Shown here: positions 1 through 11,503 of the stretch, piece by piece
How the letters are laid out: the number at the start of each line of letters is the position of its first letter
Position numbering within the stretch: the stretch's first letter is position 1
Assembly (NCBI RefSeq): GCF_001704415.2
Contig: NW_017189851.1
Coordinates: 682,001 to 746,000 of the forward strand
Direction: 5' to 3'
Origin: Capra hircus
Taxonomy: Eukaryota > Chordata > Mammalia > Artiodactyla > Bovidae
Length of the DNA: 64,000 bases
Translations under genes and position numbers: made by a program
The notes under the pieces: generated by a model
What the model was told of the DNA's origin: nothing
The model's database searches: none
What the model saw: only the letters and a program-made list of their open reading frames with translations

Positions 1-3000
1 ATCCCCTGCCCCGGTGCCAGCGTCCTCCTCTGCGGTGCCGGGCGCGACGGCTGAATCAACACGCTTAATCCGGGCCCCGTCGAGGTCGCAGTGTTGCTGG
101 GTCACGGTGAGGGGCCCGCGGCCGGGCGGGGGGGCTGGAGCTGGGGTCTGACTCTCACCCCGAGTTGGAGCCCCACAGCCGTGCCTGGGGAGGCAGGGGC
201 TCAGGCCAGGCAGGGTGGGCCCGGCTTTCTGTCCAGGACCTGGATGCTCTGTGTGGCGTCCAGGCCTGGGCCGGAGGGGAGGGTTGTCAGGGAGGGGCAC
301 CCTCCTGCTTCTCAGGCCCCCACCCTCCCAGCTGAGGCTGGGGTGGGCAGCTGGAGGGGTCCCCACTGGAGGGCGGCTGTGAGCCTGGACCCCCGTGTGA
401 GGGGGTGGCTGAGGCCTCCACAGCCTGGGCCCCTGTGTCTGCTGGGCACCAGGAAATTCATCAGGAATGGAACTGATGGATTAAAGTGGAACCGGGAGAA
501 TTGATTTCTTTTCCCTTGGGCACTTAAACGCTGCTCTCCATCAGCTGATCATCTCCTGGGCCGGGCGGCCCTGGGGACCGAGAGCCCGGCTCCAGCCCTG
601 CGGCCGTGTGGCGGCCCCCTCCTCTGGCTGGGTGAGGACCCTGGGCCGGCCCCAGCCTTGAGCGGTGGCCGTACTTCTGTGGCGGGGGACTCTGTGTCTG
701 CTCACTCACTGACTCGCGTTTGACCGGCCCGGCGGCAGGGGCTGGCAGTCCTCGTGGGCGCACGGCAGCGGCGCTGACAGTCTGGGCCGGGTGTGTGGAG
801 CCCAGCACGTGCCCTTGGCTGGCTCAGGACCCACGTCTTCCTCTCCGCGGAGCCCATCCCGCCTGCCGCCCTCTGCGGCAGGGGCCCGGCGAGGATCCAC
901 TCAGGCTGGCCCCCCTCTGCACCCGGCTCTGGGCCTGAGCATGCGGCTGTGGCCCTGTGGGCCCTTCAGGCGGCCCTGGGCGGCACAGCACCCAGCCTGG
1001 GGCTCAGGACGGCCCCTGAGTGGCCAGGGTGTTGTCACCACTGTGCCCAACCTCACTGATGGGCTTAGGACAGGCACATGAGCCAGGGCTGGGCGTGACC
1101 TCACTGGGCTGAGCTCAGGAGGCCGTGAAGGGCCCAGGAGGCCTGGCAGGGGCCGTCCGGGGGGCAGGCGCTCCAAGGCCCTGTGGCCTGGGGGGCTGCT
1201 GGGTGGTGTCAGCAGCATTGACCTTGGGGCCTCTGAGGTTTGAACTCATCACAGACACCCCTCCACCACTGCCCCCCAAGTAAAGCCCTGCTGCGGTGAC
1301 CCAGCTGGCCGGGGTGAGGCCTGGGGACAGGTGCCCGTGGGGCGTGCCCGGGCGTGGCTCCCCCACGTTTGGCAAGCCGACCAGCAGAGCAAACGTAGGG
1401 GAGTGATGAAGCACAGAAGCCCTCTGACCCCGGATTAACATCCAGGCTGCTAACCCCCTGGGTGAGACAACACCAACCCACCCAGTGGTCTCTGGCAGCC
1501 CCTTCCCGCTGTCCTCAGGGGGGCCCAAGGACTGCGGCCCCCAATGTTCCCCGCAGGCCCCATGGGTCACAGGGAGGGCAGTGGGCACCCTGAGGCCAGG
1601 CCCTCTGGGATGGGGCACCAGGGGCAACAGCCCACTGCCTACCTGAGCTGGCGTCCAGTACGGACGGACAGATGGACACACATGCAGGTGGGCGGCTGTG
1701 GGGGCCCCAGCCCCAGATCAGCCCCAGCGCGAATCCACAAACCTGTTTGTTTGGCACCGAGGGCTCGGGGGTGAGAGGCGGTCGGAGGCGCGGGCCTGGA
1801 CAGGGGCTGCCCTCAGGTGGCTGGCCGACCATCTGCGACCAGGGGAGGGCGTGGAGCGAGCCCCGGCCCCAGCAGACACCGCTGCACACTCCCGATGGGC
1901 CCCTGGAGTTCAGGCTCCCGAGTGTCCCCTGTGGACGCAGCTGCCCTCAGGGCCCTGCCAGAGACAGCCAAGCCCAGCGTGGCCCCCAGCCTCCCCGCTG
2001 CCCCCGGCCTGGTGCCTTGCCTGGAGCCTAGAGGGGCTGGCGGCCCCTGCCCAAGGGGAGGCCTGCCAGGTCCATCGCTCCACCACAGTGTTCAGCCCTG
2101 AGGGGTTCCCAGGTGCTCTCACCCTCAGGGTGTTGTCAGACTGGCTGGAAAGGCACAGAAGCCTTCAGAGCCCCGAGGGGGACCCCTGGGCAGGGCCCGC
2201 CTGGTCCCCAGACTGCTGGCGAGGGGCCTGCTGCCCCCGGCTGTGCCCCCCAAGCAGGGGCCCTGTGGACAGCTCCCGCCCCTCCGTCTGCCCCCAGCAC
2301 TGGATCCTGCGGGTGGGTCGTGATCCCTGCCTGTCTCCTCCCAGCCCCAGTCACCCACGGATCAGGTGTCTCCAGGCCTTGGGGGTCTGGGGGCCGAGAT
2401 CTGAGGGGGAAGGGCCCTATCCTGTCTGCAGCCTCCTCCTGACCTCTGATCCTCAGCATCCCCATGGCCTCTGCCTCTAGGAGTGGGCTCCAGAAGCTGG
2501 CTGAGCCCACGGGACCGGCGCCTGAGCCCCTGGTCTGTCTTGAGGCTGGAATGCCCGGCTCCTGGCCGTGGGTGGTGATGTGCCCAGAGGCCAGGGGCCT
2601 TCAGACGAGCAGTCCTCACCAGCCTGGAGCTGGGCATGGGCCGCAGGGTGCGGGGGACACAGCCTTCCCCTCCACTGGGTCTTGTGAAATCCGGTGTCTC
2701 ACGTGGAAAGTGCCAAAAGGGCAGGCCTGCTGTGAGCCCCTGCCCACGCCCCAAGGAAGGCAGATGGAGGCCCTCCACAGCCGGCCCCCCAGGGACACCA
2801 CCCCGGGCCTGCAGCCCACCGTCTACAGAGCAAGCAGGCACTGGGCTGAGCTGTGAATCCTGAGCGGGTGAGAACAGCCTGCTGGGGGGAGTTTTGCACA
2901 CACAACACGGCTCCATCAGCCAGCGGGAGCTCACTGGCACCGACTCAGCCGTCAGGGAGCTCAGAGCCGCTGAGCCAGGGGCTGAGCTCGGAGGAGGGGG

Positions 3001-5740
3001 TGCGACACAGAGGACCCTGGCCGGGAGAGGGCTGACTCTGCCCCAGGGCTGTGCTACCAGGCGGGGGCCCCAGGGCGCCCTGGGCCAACCTGACAGTGGC
3101 CGGGGGCCTCAGGCCCAGGTCCTGTGTGCTTGGCTTGTGTGTATTTCCTCCGAGTCCCCCGGCTCTTGGACAGCCTGGCCAGCTTTCAGCCCACCCTGGG
3201 CCCTAGACGCTGTGGCTGAGCTCTGTCCCCACTGGGAAGCAGGGCTGGACTGGGGACACCGTGCCTCTGGGGCTAGTGGGGTGGGGAGCACCCCTCCCAG
3301 GCTTGGATGCCCCCCGCCCCTCCGTGCCAGCACGCCTATCTCCACCACAACTATTCCAGCAGCTCCAGGCAGGCGTGGAAAGCCCGGAGCTGGCTCCATT
3401 GGCGTTTTGGGGAAACGGCTGTTCGAGGCGGGGCTGTCTGGCTGGGGTGGCTCAGCCTCGCCCTTGCACCCCGCCTCCTGGGGCTCTCGGCTCCCCAGGC
3501 TGCCTTCCTGCCTGGCACACCTCTGGCCACCACCGCCCTTCTCGGTGCGAGATTTCGCAGTGGAGGCTCCTCGCCGGCAGCTTGTGTCTCACGTAGGGGA
3601 TGTTTCCATTTTTACAGCAGATCCAAGCGCGGCCCCCGGGGGAGCTGCTGCCGCCCACGTCAGAGGCTGGGGGGGCCCGCGGGCCGCTCTGCCGCCTTGG
3701 CCCTAATTGCTGTCACTCAGGGAACCGGCTCCAGCTGGGGGGTGGGGGGCGCAAAGTGACTGACGGCCAGGCTGGCGGATGGGGCCGGGGGACACGGGGC
3801 CGGGCTCTGCTTGCGCAACGGGCATCTGGTGGGTGCCTGGTGGCTGGGCTGGGAGCTGGGCTGGACCCCTGGCCCTGCATGGGCCTGGCCTGGCCTGGCT
3901 CAGGCCCCTGTACCCTGTCCTCGGGTTGCAGCCACCCTGCCATCGCCACTCCCAGACTCCACCTTGTTGCCAGGTGTTGCCTGCAGCCTCTAGCTGCATC
4001 TCTGGGTGGGGAGACACAGGCTGTCCCCCGTCACCTTCCAACCTTGCTTGGGGCTGCTCTCCCAGGATGCAAGACTGTGCGACCACGGGCGTGCTTGGGA
4101 AGACCCGGGAGTCTGACGTCCAAGGCCCTCGCTGGCCAGCGTGCCTGCTCCTCAGTTCCTGAGACGCAGCTGAAGAGGCTGGAAGCAGAGCTCTTTGTGA
4201 TTCCCAAGTCAAGCGATGAGACGTCTCAGACGGTGGAGGGCGACTCAGCCCCAGCCTCACCCTCCCTAGAGCTGTGCGCCCGGGCACTCAGGGCGCTGCT
4301 GGGCTCATCAGGCGGCTGTCCAGGGCACTGCTGACCCTGCAGCCCCAGGGTCCTGCCAGCATCGGCGGGCACAGGCTGGGAGTCCAGCCAAGGCGGCCGT
4401 GGGGGAGGCTGGGTCCCAGCACGCAGCGTGGGTGCTGGGCTGCGCGCCACCCTGCCCGTGGCTGCCGTCTGGATGCGTCCCCAGGTTCCAGACAAGGAGG
4501 ACTGGGTAGCTTGAGGCTTGGAGTGGGTGGCCTGGCACGGGGAGGTGTGTTCAGCCTGGACTTGACGATGCCCACCTTCTTGCAGGCCTTGCAGTGACCC
4601 GGGGCACCTGGCTGTCCTCGGTGGCGTGGATCTGAGCCTGGGGGGAGTTGCCCGCCAACCCCACCTCCCGTGCAACCGGGCCCTCTGGGGCTCTCAGTTC
4701 CCTGGCCTCAGCAGCCCTCTGCCCCCGGGATACTGCTGGGGTGACTGTGCCGTTTCTGGGTTCCTTCACAGCCCACCTCGTCTCCCTGAGGAGGGAGCCT
4801 GCCCTGAGAGCCGGGTCCCCTCTGAGGCTCCACAGCAGGTCCTGGCTCCTCCTCGGTCAAGACCTGTGTCCCTAGAACCTCAATTTCCCTCCCTGGACGG
4901 GGCGGCGTCTCCGTCCTCTGCAGGCTTCCAGCTGCTGCCTGTCCCGCGTCACCACACCTGGCAGGCCGGATGCCCATCTAGGGGTCGGGGACCCCTGGTG
5001 GGCGAGGCTGCTGTCCTCCGAGGTGGGACCTCACTCTCACATGCTGGATGCGCCTGTCCTTCCCCGAGTGACTGGTCCATAGCATGACAGCTTCCGGGGG
5101 CCCAGCTGAGTCTGCCCGCGCCTGTCACCTCAAGCCTGGGCCTGGCCCAGCCTCTGTCCCCCTGCCCAGCTGGGCCCCACACCCAGATGCAGGAGTCTCG
5201 GAGGCGCCTCAGGCCTGGTGGTGGGTCCCGAGCCCGGGAGAGGCGGCGTCGGGAAGTGGACCTAGCCTGTGTCCAGTGAGGCCAGGGCCCTGAGGTCTGA
5301 GCCACTGGACAGACTCAAGGGCTGCCCCGGAGGTGAGAGGCCACCAGGCCCAAGGACACGCCCAGGCCCCTGAGGTCCAGCTGGCAGCCCAGCCTCCTGG
5401 TGGCCTTCCTGAGCTGTGCCCACTGTGCAGTGGGGGACCCCTCCCCACCCTCCCCCGACCTCCCCCGCCCCTTCCCCTGGCAGGGGCTGACCACAGAAAG
5501 CCCAGCTCCCACTGGTCCCTGGGCTGGGCAAGGTGCACCTGCAGGGGGAGCCTGTCCCCAGCATCCCCTCCATCCTAGCTCTGGTCCAACCCTGCCCCTC
5601 CTGGACCCCAGGCTCTGGGGGTCCCCCACTTCCTAATCTCAGCCCCCTGGGGCTTTGGGCAGAGTCCCCTGCTGTTCAACATGCTTCCACCCAGCGGACT
5701 GAGGTGAGGGGAATGCATCCACCTGATCTAACCCACCCCC
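1..5740. other. Intergenic sequence, no gene supported
   Basis: GC-rich non-coding DNA. The open frames on both strands are short, overlap one another and are rich in Pro, Gly, Ala and Arg as expected from composition. One less GC-rich stretch at 440-560 stands out. ZDHHC8 and CCDC188, the next genes expected on this side in other mammals, are not seen. Confidence 0.7.
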
Positions 5741-6172
5741 CAGCGCCCAGGGCCCCGTGCCCCCAGCGCCCAGGGCCCCGTGCCCCAGCGCCCAGGGCCC
5801 CGTGCCCCCAGCGCCCAGGGCCCCGTGCCCCCAGCGCCCAGGGCCCCGTGCCCCCAGCGCCCAGGGCCCCGTGCCCCCCAGTGCCTGGGGCTGTCCTCCC
5901 ACCCCTCAGTGCCCAGGGCCCCGTGACCCCCAGCGCCCAGGGCCCCGTGCCCCAGCGCCCAGGGCCCCGTGCCCCCAGCGCCCAGGGCCCCGTGCCCCCA
6001 GCGCCCAGGGCCCCGTGCCCCCCAGTGCCTGGGGCTGTCCTCCCACCCCCCAGCGCCCAGGGCCCCGTGCCCCCAGCGCCCAGGGCCCCGTGCCCCCAGC
6101 GCCCAGGGCCCCGTGCCCCTCAGCGCCCAGGGCTGTCCTCCCACCCCCAGTGCCCAGGGCCCTGTGCCCACT
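5741..6172. repeat. GC-rich minisatellite, 22-23 bp unit
   Basis: About 19 units built on CAGCGCCCAGGGCCCCGTGC, with a variant unit (GGGGCTGTCCTCCCACCCC or close) recurring near 5885, 6030 and 6130. The minus strand carries regular runs of three to five G. The open frames here are stop-free by composition only. Confidence 0.95.
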
Positions 6173-6363
6173 GTACGCACCGTCCTGGGGAGCCAGTGGT
6201 CCCTGGGGGGCCCCCACCTGAGGGGGGCTGGCCCAGAGGGATGAAGTCCCCGCACCCCTGCTCACCCCTGCAGATGACACCCCCTCCATAGCCCACATAT
6301 CTCGGCGGGTTGCCTGTTTTAAATGTAGGTCTTGTTACTAATATTACTCAGGTATTATTACTC

Positions 6364-6470
6364 ACCGACTCAGTGGACATGAGTCTGAGCAAAGTCCGGA
6401 GATGGTGAAGGACAGAGAGGCCTGGCGTGCTGCAGTCCACAGGGGTCGGGCGTGACCGTGTGGCTGAACA
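6364..6470 (-). mobile_element. Bov-tA-type SINE fragment
   Basis: Read on the minus strand this matches the tRNA-derived Bov-tA body, recognisable by GACTCAGTGGACATGAG and GGCCTGGCGTGCTGC on the plus strand. It is diverged and lacks the ends. Confidence 0.8.
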
Positions 6471-7190
6471 GTAGCGATGGCAAAGCCAGCAGTTCGGGAG
6501 ACTGCCATCGACGGGAAGAGGGCTGTTCCTCCCGGGTCCCGAGAGGAGGGGCCACGTGGGGACACTGCAGCAGGAGCCTCCTTTGTTCCTGCGGGAAGGG
6601 CAGGGAGGCTGGGAGAGCGGCCTCAGGAGGCTGGGAGAGCGGCCTCGGGAGGCCAGGGCGTCCCTGCTTGTCTGGCCCCTCCCCTGGGCGACCAGGGAGT
6701 GGGGACGTGGCCCGCAGCGTGGGAACCCCACGGCGGGGCTCTGCACTGGCTGGCTGTGGATGAAACGTTGGGAGCTGGCTAGCCTGGGGCGGGGGGCGGT
6801 CGCTCCTGGGGCAGTGAGGGGCGTGACAAAACATCAGAACAGAAGATAGAAGGCGTGGGGAGCCCTGGGTCAGGGGCTGCTGACCGCCACCCCCAGCCAG
6901 TCGGGGCCCTGGCACGGCCCCTCCCTGACAGGACCACGTGGGGCCCTTCCCACAGGGGCGCCCGCCTTCCAGCAGCTGCGGGAGCGCCGGCGCCGGCCCA
7001 CCTGGGCCTCCGTCCTGCGGCCACGATGACCCGCATGCAGAGACAGAGGTTGTGTAACCGGGATGCCCTCTCAGCAGATGACCCGGCGCCTCAGCCTAGA
7101 ATGGAGGCCCGGACTATTTTTACGAGCTTTAAACACGTTGGCGGCACATAGACTTCCAAGGTGAAGGGCGGTGTCTGGAGGGAAGACGGC
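6471..7190. other. Intergenic sequence
   Basis: No gene or clear repeat. 7030-7200 is less GC-rich (for example GGACTATTTTTACGAGCTTT) and looks single-copy. Confidence 0.6.
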
Positions 7191-7212
7191 TCTTTTATCT
7201 TTAGCCGGTAAA

Positions 7213-7420
7213 GTGTGTGAGCCACTCAGTCACATCCGACACTCTGAGACCCTGCGGACTGCAGCCCACCAGGCTCTCCTGTCCATGGAATTCTCCAGGG
7301 GAGAACACTGGGGTGGATAGTTCTGACCACTTCCTGGGGATCTTTCCGGCTCCGGGACCGAACCTGGGTCTCCTGCACGGCAGGCAGATTCTTTACTGTC
7401 TGAGCCAGCAGGGGAGCCCC
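7213..7420 (+). mobile_element. Bov-tA-type SINE inserted in an old L1
   Basis: Contains the typical core ACTGCAGCCCACCAGGCTC, TCCATGGAATTCTCCAGG and GGCAGGCAGATTCTTTAC. Sequence on both sides resembles the 3' end of an L1M element, so the SINE appears nested in it. Confidence 0.85.
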
Positions 7421-7424
7421 TTCA

Positions 7425-7700
7425 CGTGGTAAGATGTAACACAAAGCTTGCCATTTGAACCGTTTTCAGGCGTGTGGCTCAGCAGCACAGATGCTCAGGC
7501 TGTCCTGCGGCCATCAGCAGTCACCTCCAAACCCTGTACCCGTTACATATGAAGCCCCGCTGCAGCCTGGCAAGCCTGCTTCCTGCTTCTGCGACTCTGG
7601 CGGCCCCAGGGACCTCCTGGGACTGGAGCCACACCGCCTCGCTCCGTCCGTGTCTGGCCTGTGTCTGCAGCATGCCTTTTGCCGCCTGGCACCTGGCCTT
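7425..7700 (-). mobile_element. Degraded L1M 3' end
   Basis: Plus-strand pieces such as GCCATTTGAACCGTTTTCAG, CTGTACCCGTTACATATGAA and CCTGGCAAGCCTGCTTC follow in order the reverse complement of the widespread mammalian L1M 3' UTR (NACCATTTTTAAGTG, CTGTACCCATTAAAC, CCTGGCAACCACCATTC). No coding capacity remains. Confidence 0.6.
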
Positions 7701-8619
7701 TCTGTGTCCTGCAGCGACGGGTGGGCGGACATCCTGCTCTTGATTTCGAGGGCTGAGTCTCAGTCTTCAAACATGCGGCAGCCTCTCTGGTTCTGCAAGG
7801 ACTGGGCACTTGTGAGGAAAGGGTTCCTGCGACCTCCCGCGGAGCAGGCTGTGGACGGCGCCTGGACGGAGCCTGAGCCCTGTGGGCCCGCAGCCCATTC
7901 CCGGGGCCAGCAAGACCACCACGCTGAGTCCTGAGGGCTGGGAGTGCAGGCTCTGCTGTGAACCCCCAGGCCCGGGGACGCCTTCCAGAACCGCCGGGCT
8001 CCAGGTGGCCCCAGGACTGAGTGCCTGGGCCCCCGGTACCATGCCTCCCCTTGGTGAACCTTCCCGACGGGGGGGTCCCCACGCCGGACCCCAGGCCCCA
8101 GTACTGTTGGGCTTGTACCCTCTGACCGGGTGGACCCGACTCTGCTTCAGGGTGAGAAACCCCACGGAAGCGTCCGACGGGGGGGTGTGCTCTGCTCCTC
8201 AGTCCAGTCTGTACTCCGCCTCCAGCCCGGCAGGGGTCAGAGGGCCCCCCTGCACCCTGACACTGTGAAGTGACCAGGCAAGCCCCTCCCCCGCCGCCGA
8301 CCCCCGCAGGCGCTCTGGGGCCCACGTCTCCTCGGGGCCACAGGTGTTAGTCCTGCTTCTTCGTCTGCTGCCTGCTCACGTGTGCAGGGCCTGCAGGGGT
8401 GGCCTGGCCTCCCGTTAGCCCGTCGGGGGCCGGGCCGGGCCGGGGCCTGGACTCTCGCTGAGCCCTTGGCCGCCAGCGTGGGGCTGGCCTGTGCCTTCTG
8501 CAGCCAGCCCGGCATGTGTTCCGTAGATGGTGAGCTTCTGCTTCTGCGAGTGTTTGGGGAGCCGTGGTGTGACTTTGGCGTGTGCTGGTGATGACCGCGG
8601 GGCGTGGGAAATGACAGGC
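7701..8619. other. Intergenic sequence
   Basis: GC-rich; nothing recognisable beyond fading L1 similarity at its left edge. Confidence 0.6.
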
Positions 8620-9035
8620 TTTACAAATGGGAATCTGCTGAAATGCCCCATTATGGAGATTTATGCTGGTCCTTAAATATCGGAGATTAATTTTTTGAAA
8701 ACATGTATAAAGTTAAGAGATTTACACCTGAAACAATACCGTACACTGTGACAGGGAGGGATTAGAGTCAATTTATTTGTGTATTAGTCAAAAACTCAAT
8801 TTCATATATTGTGCAGAAAAATTAAACCCTTTCTGCGTTTTATTACAAATTGTGTATTCTCCATATATGGAGATAAATAATTGATAGGGTTACAGATACT
8901 TAATCTAGAAAATGTTTATTAGGAGCAGACGACTCATTTTTCCTGTGTTTTCTTGAGGACAAGATCGCACACTCTAAAAAATTAATGACCATGTTTTGCA
9001 AGAAGAAAAATGTCTACGCCCCAATTCTTTTGTTC
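8620..9035. other. AT-rich island, candidate conserved element
   Basis: About 415 bases of strongly AT-rich single-copy sequence in a GC-rich region. It contains GATTAATTTTTTG near 8685 and many TTAAT/TTTAT words. I see no SINE or L1 match and no long open frame. Confidence 0.5.
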
Positions 9036-9661
9036 AGCATTGCGCTCTAGCCACAGACAGCCGGACGGAGGTATGGGGCCGTGACGCCTGCCCTTGACCC
9101 CTCTGTGGGCACATGGGGCATCGTGCCCTGGGCCAGTGGAGCCTCAGGTCGGCGGAGGTGCTTTCGGAGGCTGTGCTACTGATTGCACGCTCCCCGGCTT
9201 GTAGCTGAAGAAATCGTTGTCTCGTAACAGCATCTGAAGATGGGCTCCCAGAGCCGAGAAACCATTGCCCGTTGACTCCCCGCTCATTGAGCTGATGGTC
9301 CAGGCCACCAGCTCTGTCGAGAGCGCAGTGCGTGGAGGAGGGCGGCTTCACAGTGGTGGAGGGAGCAGGGGCGCACGTTCCCGAGGCTTGCTGGGCCCGC
9401 CCACCACGTGCTGTCCTGCCAGGGGCACCCGCTTGAGCCTGGAACTCTGCGAGGCCACCTGGCCCTGGGCGCCACCCACCCATCGCGCCAGCCCAGGCCT
9501 GGGGCGGCGGCGAGAGAGGACCTGGGGTGGGGGGCGTGCTCCAGGAAGGGTGCACCGTTGCCCGTGCCCTCCCTCTGCACTCAGCCCTACTGTGTGCTCA
9601 GGAGGCTGGGCAGCGGGTGGGGGCTGACCGGCCTGTCCGGCCACCCCAGGGAGCCTAGGGA

Positions 9662-9838
9662 GGAGTAAGTAACTATTAAATAGTGCTTATGAAAGGATAA
9701 ATTTGGTATCTAACGGAAGTGTTGTTTCTATACATAGAAGAAAAAAGATTTAAAATAAAAACCAAAACCGTTTCAAAGGCGCCGTGGTATTAATTATTCA
9801 TTTCTTGCTAATGAAAACATGCGTTTGCAGGCGACATG
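9662..9838. other. AT-rich island with homeodomain-type motifs
   Basis: AT-rich, not recognisably repetitive. Includes TAATTA at 9791-9796 and TAATGA at 9809-9814. The edges are abrupt against GC-rich DNA. Confidence 0.5.
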
Positions 9839-9894
9839 CCCTCCATGGGGTCTTGGGGCTCCCTGATAAGCCTGGCTCGAGGGCTGGGTCAGGG

Positions 9895-10000
9895 GGCCTG
9901 AGCCTTGCTATCCCCTTGAGTAAAATGGGGGACCAGGTACCCCCTCAAGGCTGCTAGGTGAGCACCTGCTGTGTGCCAGGCAGGCTGCTCGAGGGCTGAG
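9895..10000. mobile_element. MIR fragments (two pieces, opposite orientation)
   Basis: GAGTAAAATGGGGGACCAGG resembles sense MIR. The adjacent GAGCACCTGCTGTGTGCCAG resembles the reversed MIR core. Both are diverged. Confidence 0.5.
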
Positions 10001-10949
10001 GAGCCAGCAGGGGATGAGGGACGGCCTGGCCTGGAGGAGTGACCGGTGGGCGCTGGTTGCCAGGACCCCCCACCCCTCCACAGCCTGGCCAGGGGAGTGG
10101 GGTGAGGCCTGACCTGGGGCAGGAGGGAAGGGGGATGGAGGCCAGATGACTCAGGCCCCAGGACAGCTGGGTGCACTGCCCACGGTACCAGCCAGGCTGG
10201 ACCACAGGGCCTTGGCTCTTGAGGGAGAGGCCGACCTCACTGACACGTGGCCCAAGGCCCGTCCCTGCCCCGAAAGGCCCAGAGGCCGAGGCTGCACACC
10301 CATGCTGCCGGCTGGCCCATCAGATTCCGCCACACGGGCTTCAAGCCCCAGGAGGGGGCGTTTCGTCCGCGCCTCCCCAGGCAGCCTCAGACCCTGCTTG
10401 TCTCCTGTCTCTGTGTCCAGGGCTTGACCCTGTGTCAGGCAGATGACACCACAGCAAGCAGCTCCCACTGCTCCGCTCACGCGAACCCTGCTGTTACCGG
10501 GGGACCCGGGCCAAAATCATTTGCCCACCCAGGCCGACGGGCAGCCGACAGCTGGGACCTCGCTGGACCCTGGCTGAGGGTGAGAGGGAGCCCCTGGCCT
10601 GGCGCCCAGCCTCACGTGCCCGGCCACGCTGTTTGCAGGCCGTTGGCCAGAACTGCCCGCTGCCACTGCGTCAGAAGGGCTGGACTCTTCGGCGGGGAAG
10701 GTACTGATGGGAATGCTTGGCTAGTGTGATTTTGCCCTGCAGAGGCCGCACCACACATCCTGCCCCCCAGGGCAGTGGGTGGATCCAGGAGGCCCTGGGC
10801 ACCCTGCAGCGGGCAGCAGGCACCACAGGAGCCCCAAACAGAGCTGAAGCCAGAGCCCTCCATGGGGCCCCTGGGTGTGGGGCCTGGAGCGCAAGTTCTG
10901 GCCACCACCTGGGGCTGGAGGACCCCCGGGGATTTGTCCTTTTATCCTG
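10001..10949. other. Intergenic sequence
   Basis: GC-rich non-coding DNA between MIR fragments and the tetranucleotide array; nothing else seen. Confidence 0.6.
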
Positions 10950-11503
10950 TTCACTCACTCATTCCCTCACTCACTCATTCATTCACTCATTCATTCACGC
11001 ATTCACTCATTCATTCATTCACTCATTCATTCATTCACTCACTCACTCGTTCTCTCACTCATTCATTCACTCACTCATTCATTCCTCACTCTTTCATTCA
11101 CTCATTCATTCACTCACTCATTCCATTCATTCATTAACTCACTCATTCATTCATCCACTCACTCACTCACTCATTCACTCATTCATTCACTCACTCACTC
11201 ATTCATTCACTCACTCACTCATTCATTCATTCCCTCCCTCACTCATTCATTACCTCACTCATTCATTCACTCATTCATTCATTCACTCATTCATTCACTC
11301 ACTCACTCACTCATTCCCTCACTCACTCATTCATTCACTCACTCACTCACTCACTCACTCATTCATTCACTCACTCACTCACTCACTCATTCACCCACTC
11401 ACTCACTCATTCATTCACTCACTCACTCATTCATTCACTCACTCACTCATTCATTCACTCACTGACTCATTCATTCATTCATTGACTCATTCAATTCATT
11501 CAC
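10950..11503. repeat. Tetranucleotide array of mixed CATT and CACT units
   Basis: About 550 bases of interspersed ATTC and ACTC tetramers, with few other changes. It has no stop codons in two plus-strand frames, which produces long spurious open frames. Confidence 0.97.

Noticed and set aside
5533..6291. Long Pro/Gly-rich frames on both strands
   Set aside because: Artefact of the GC minisatellite, open in several frames at once.
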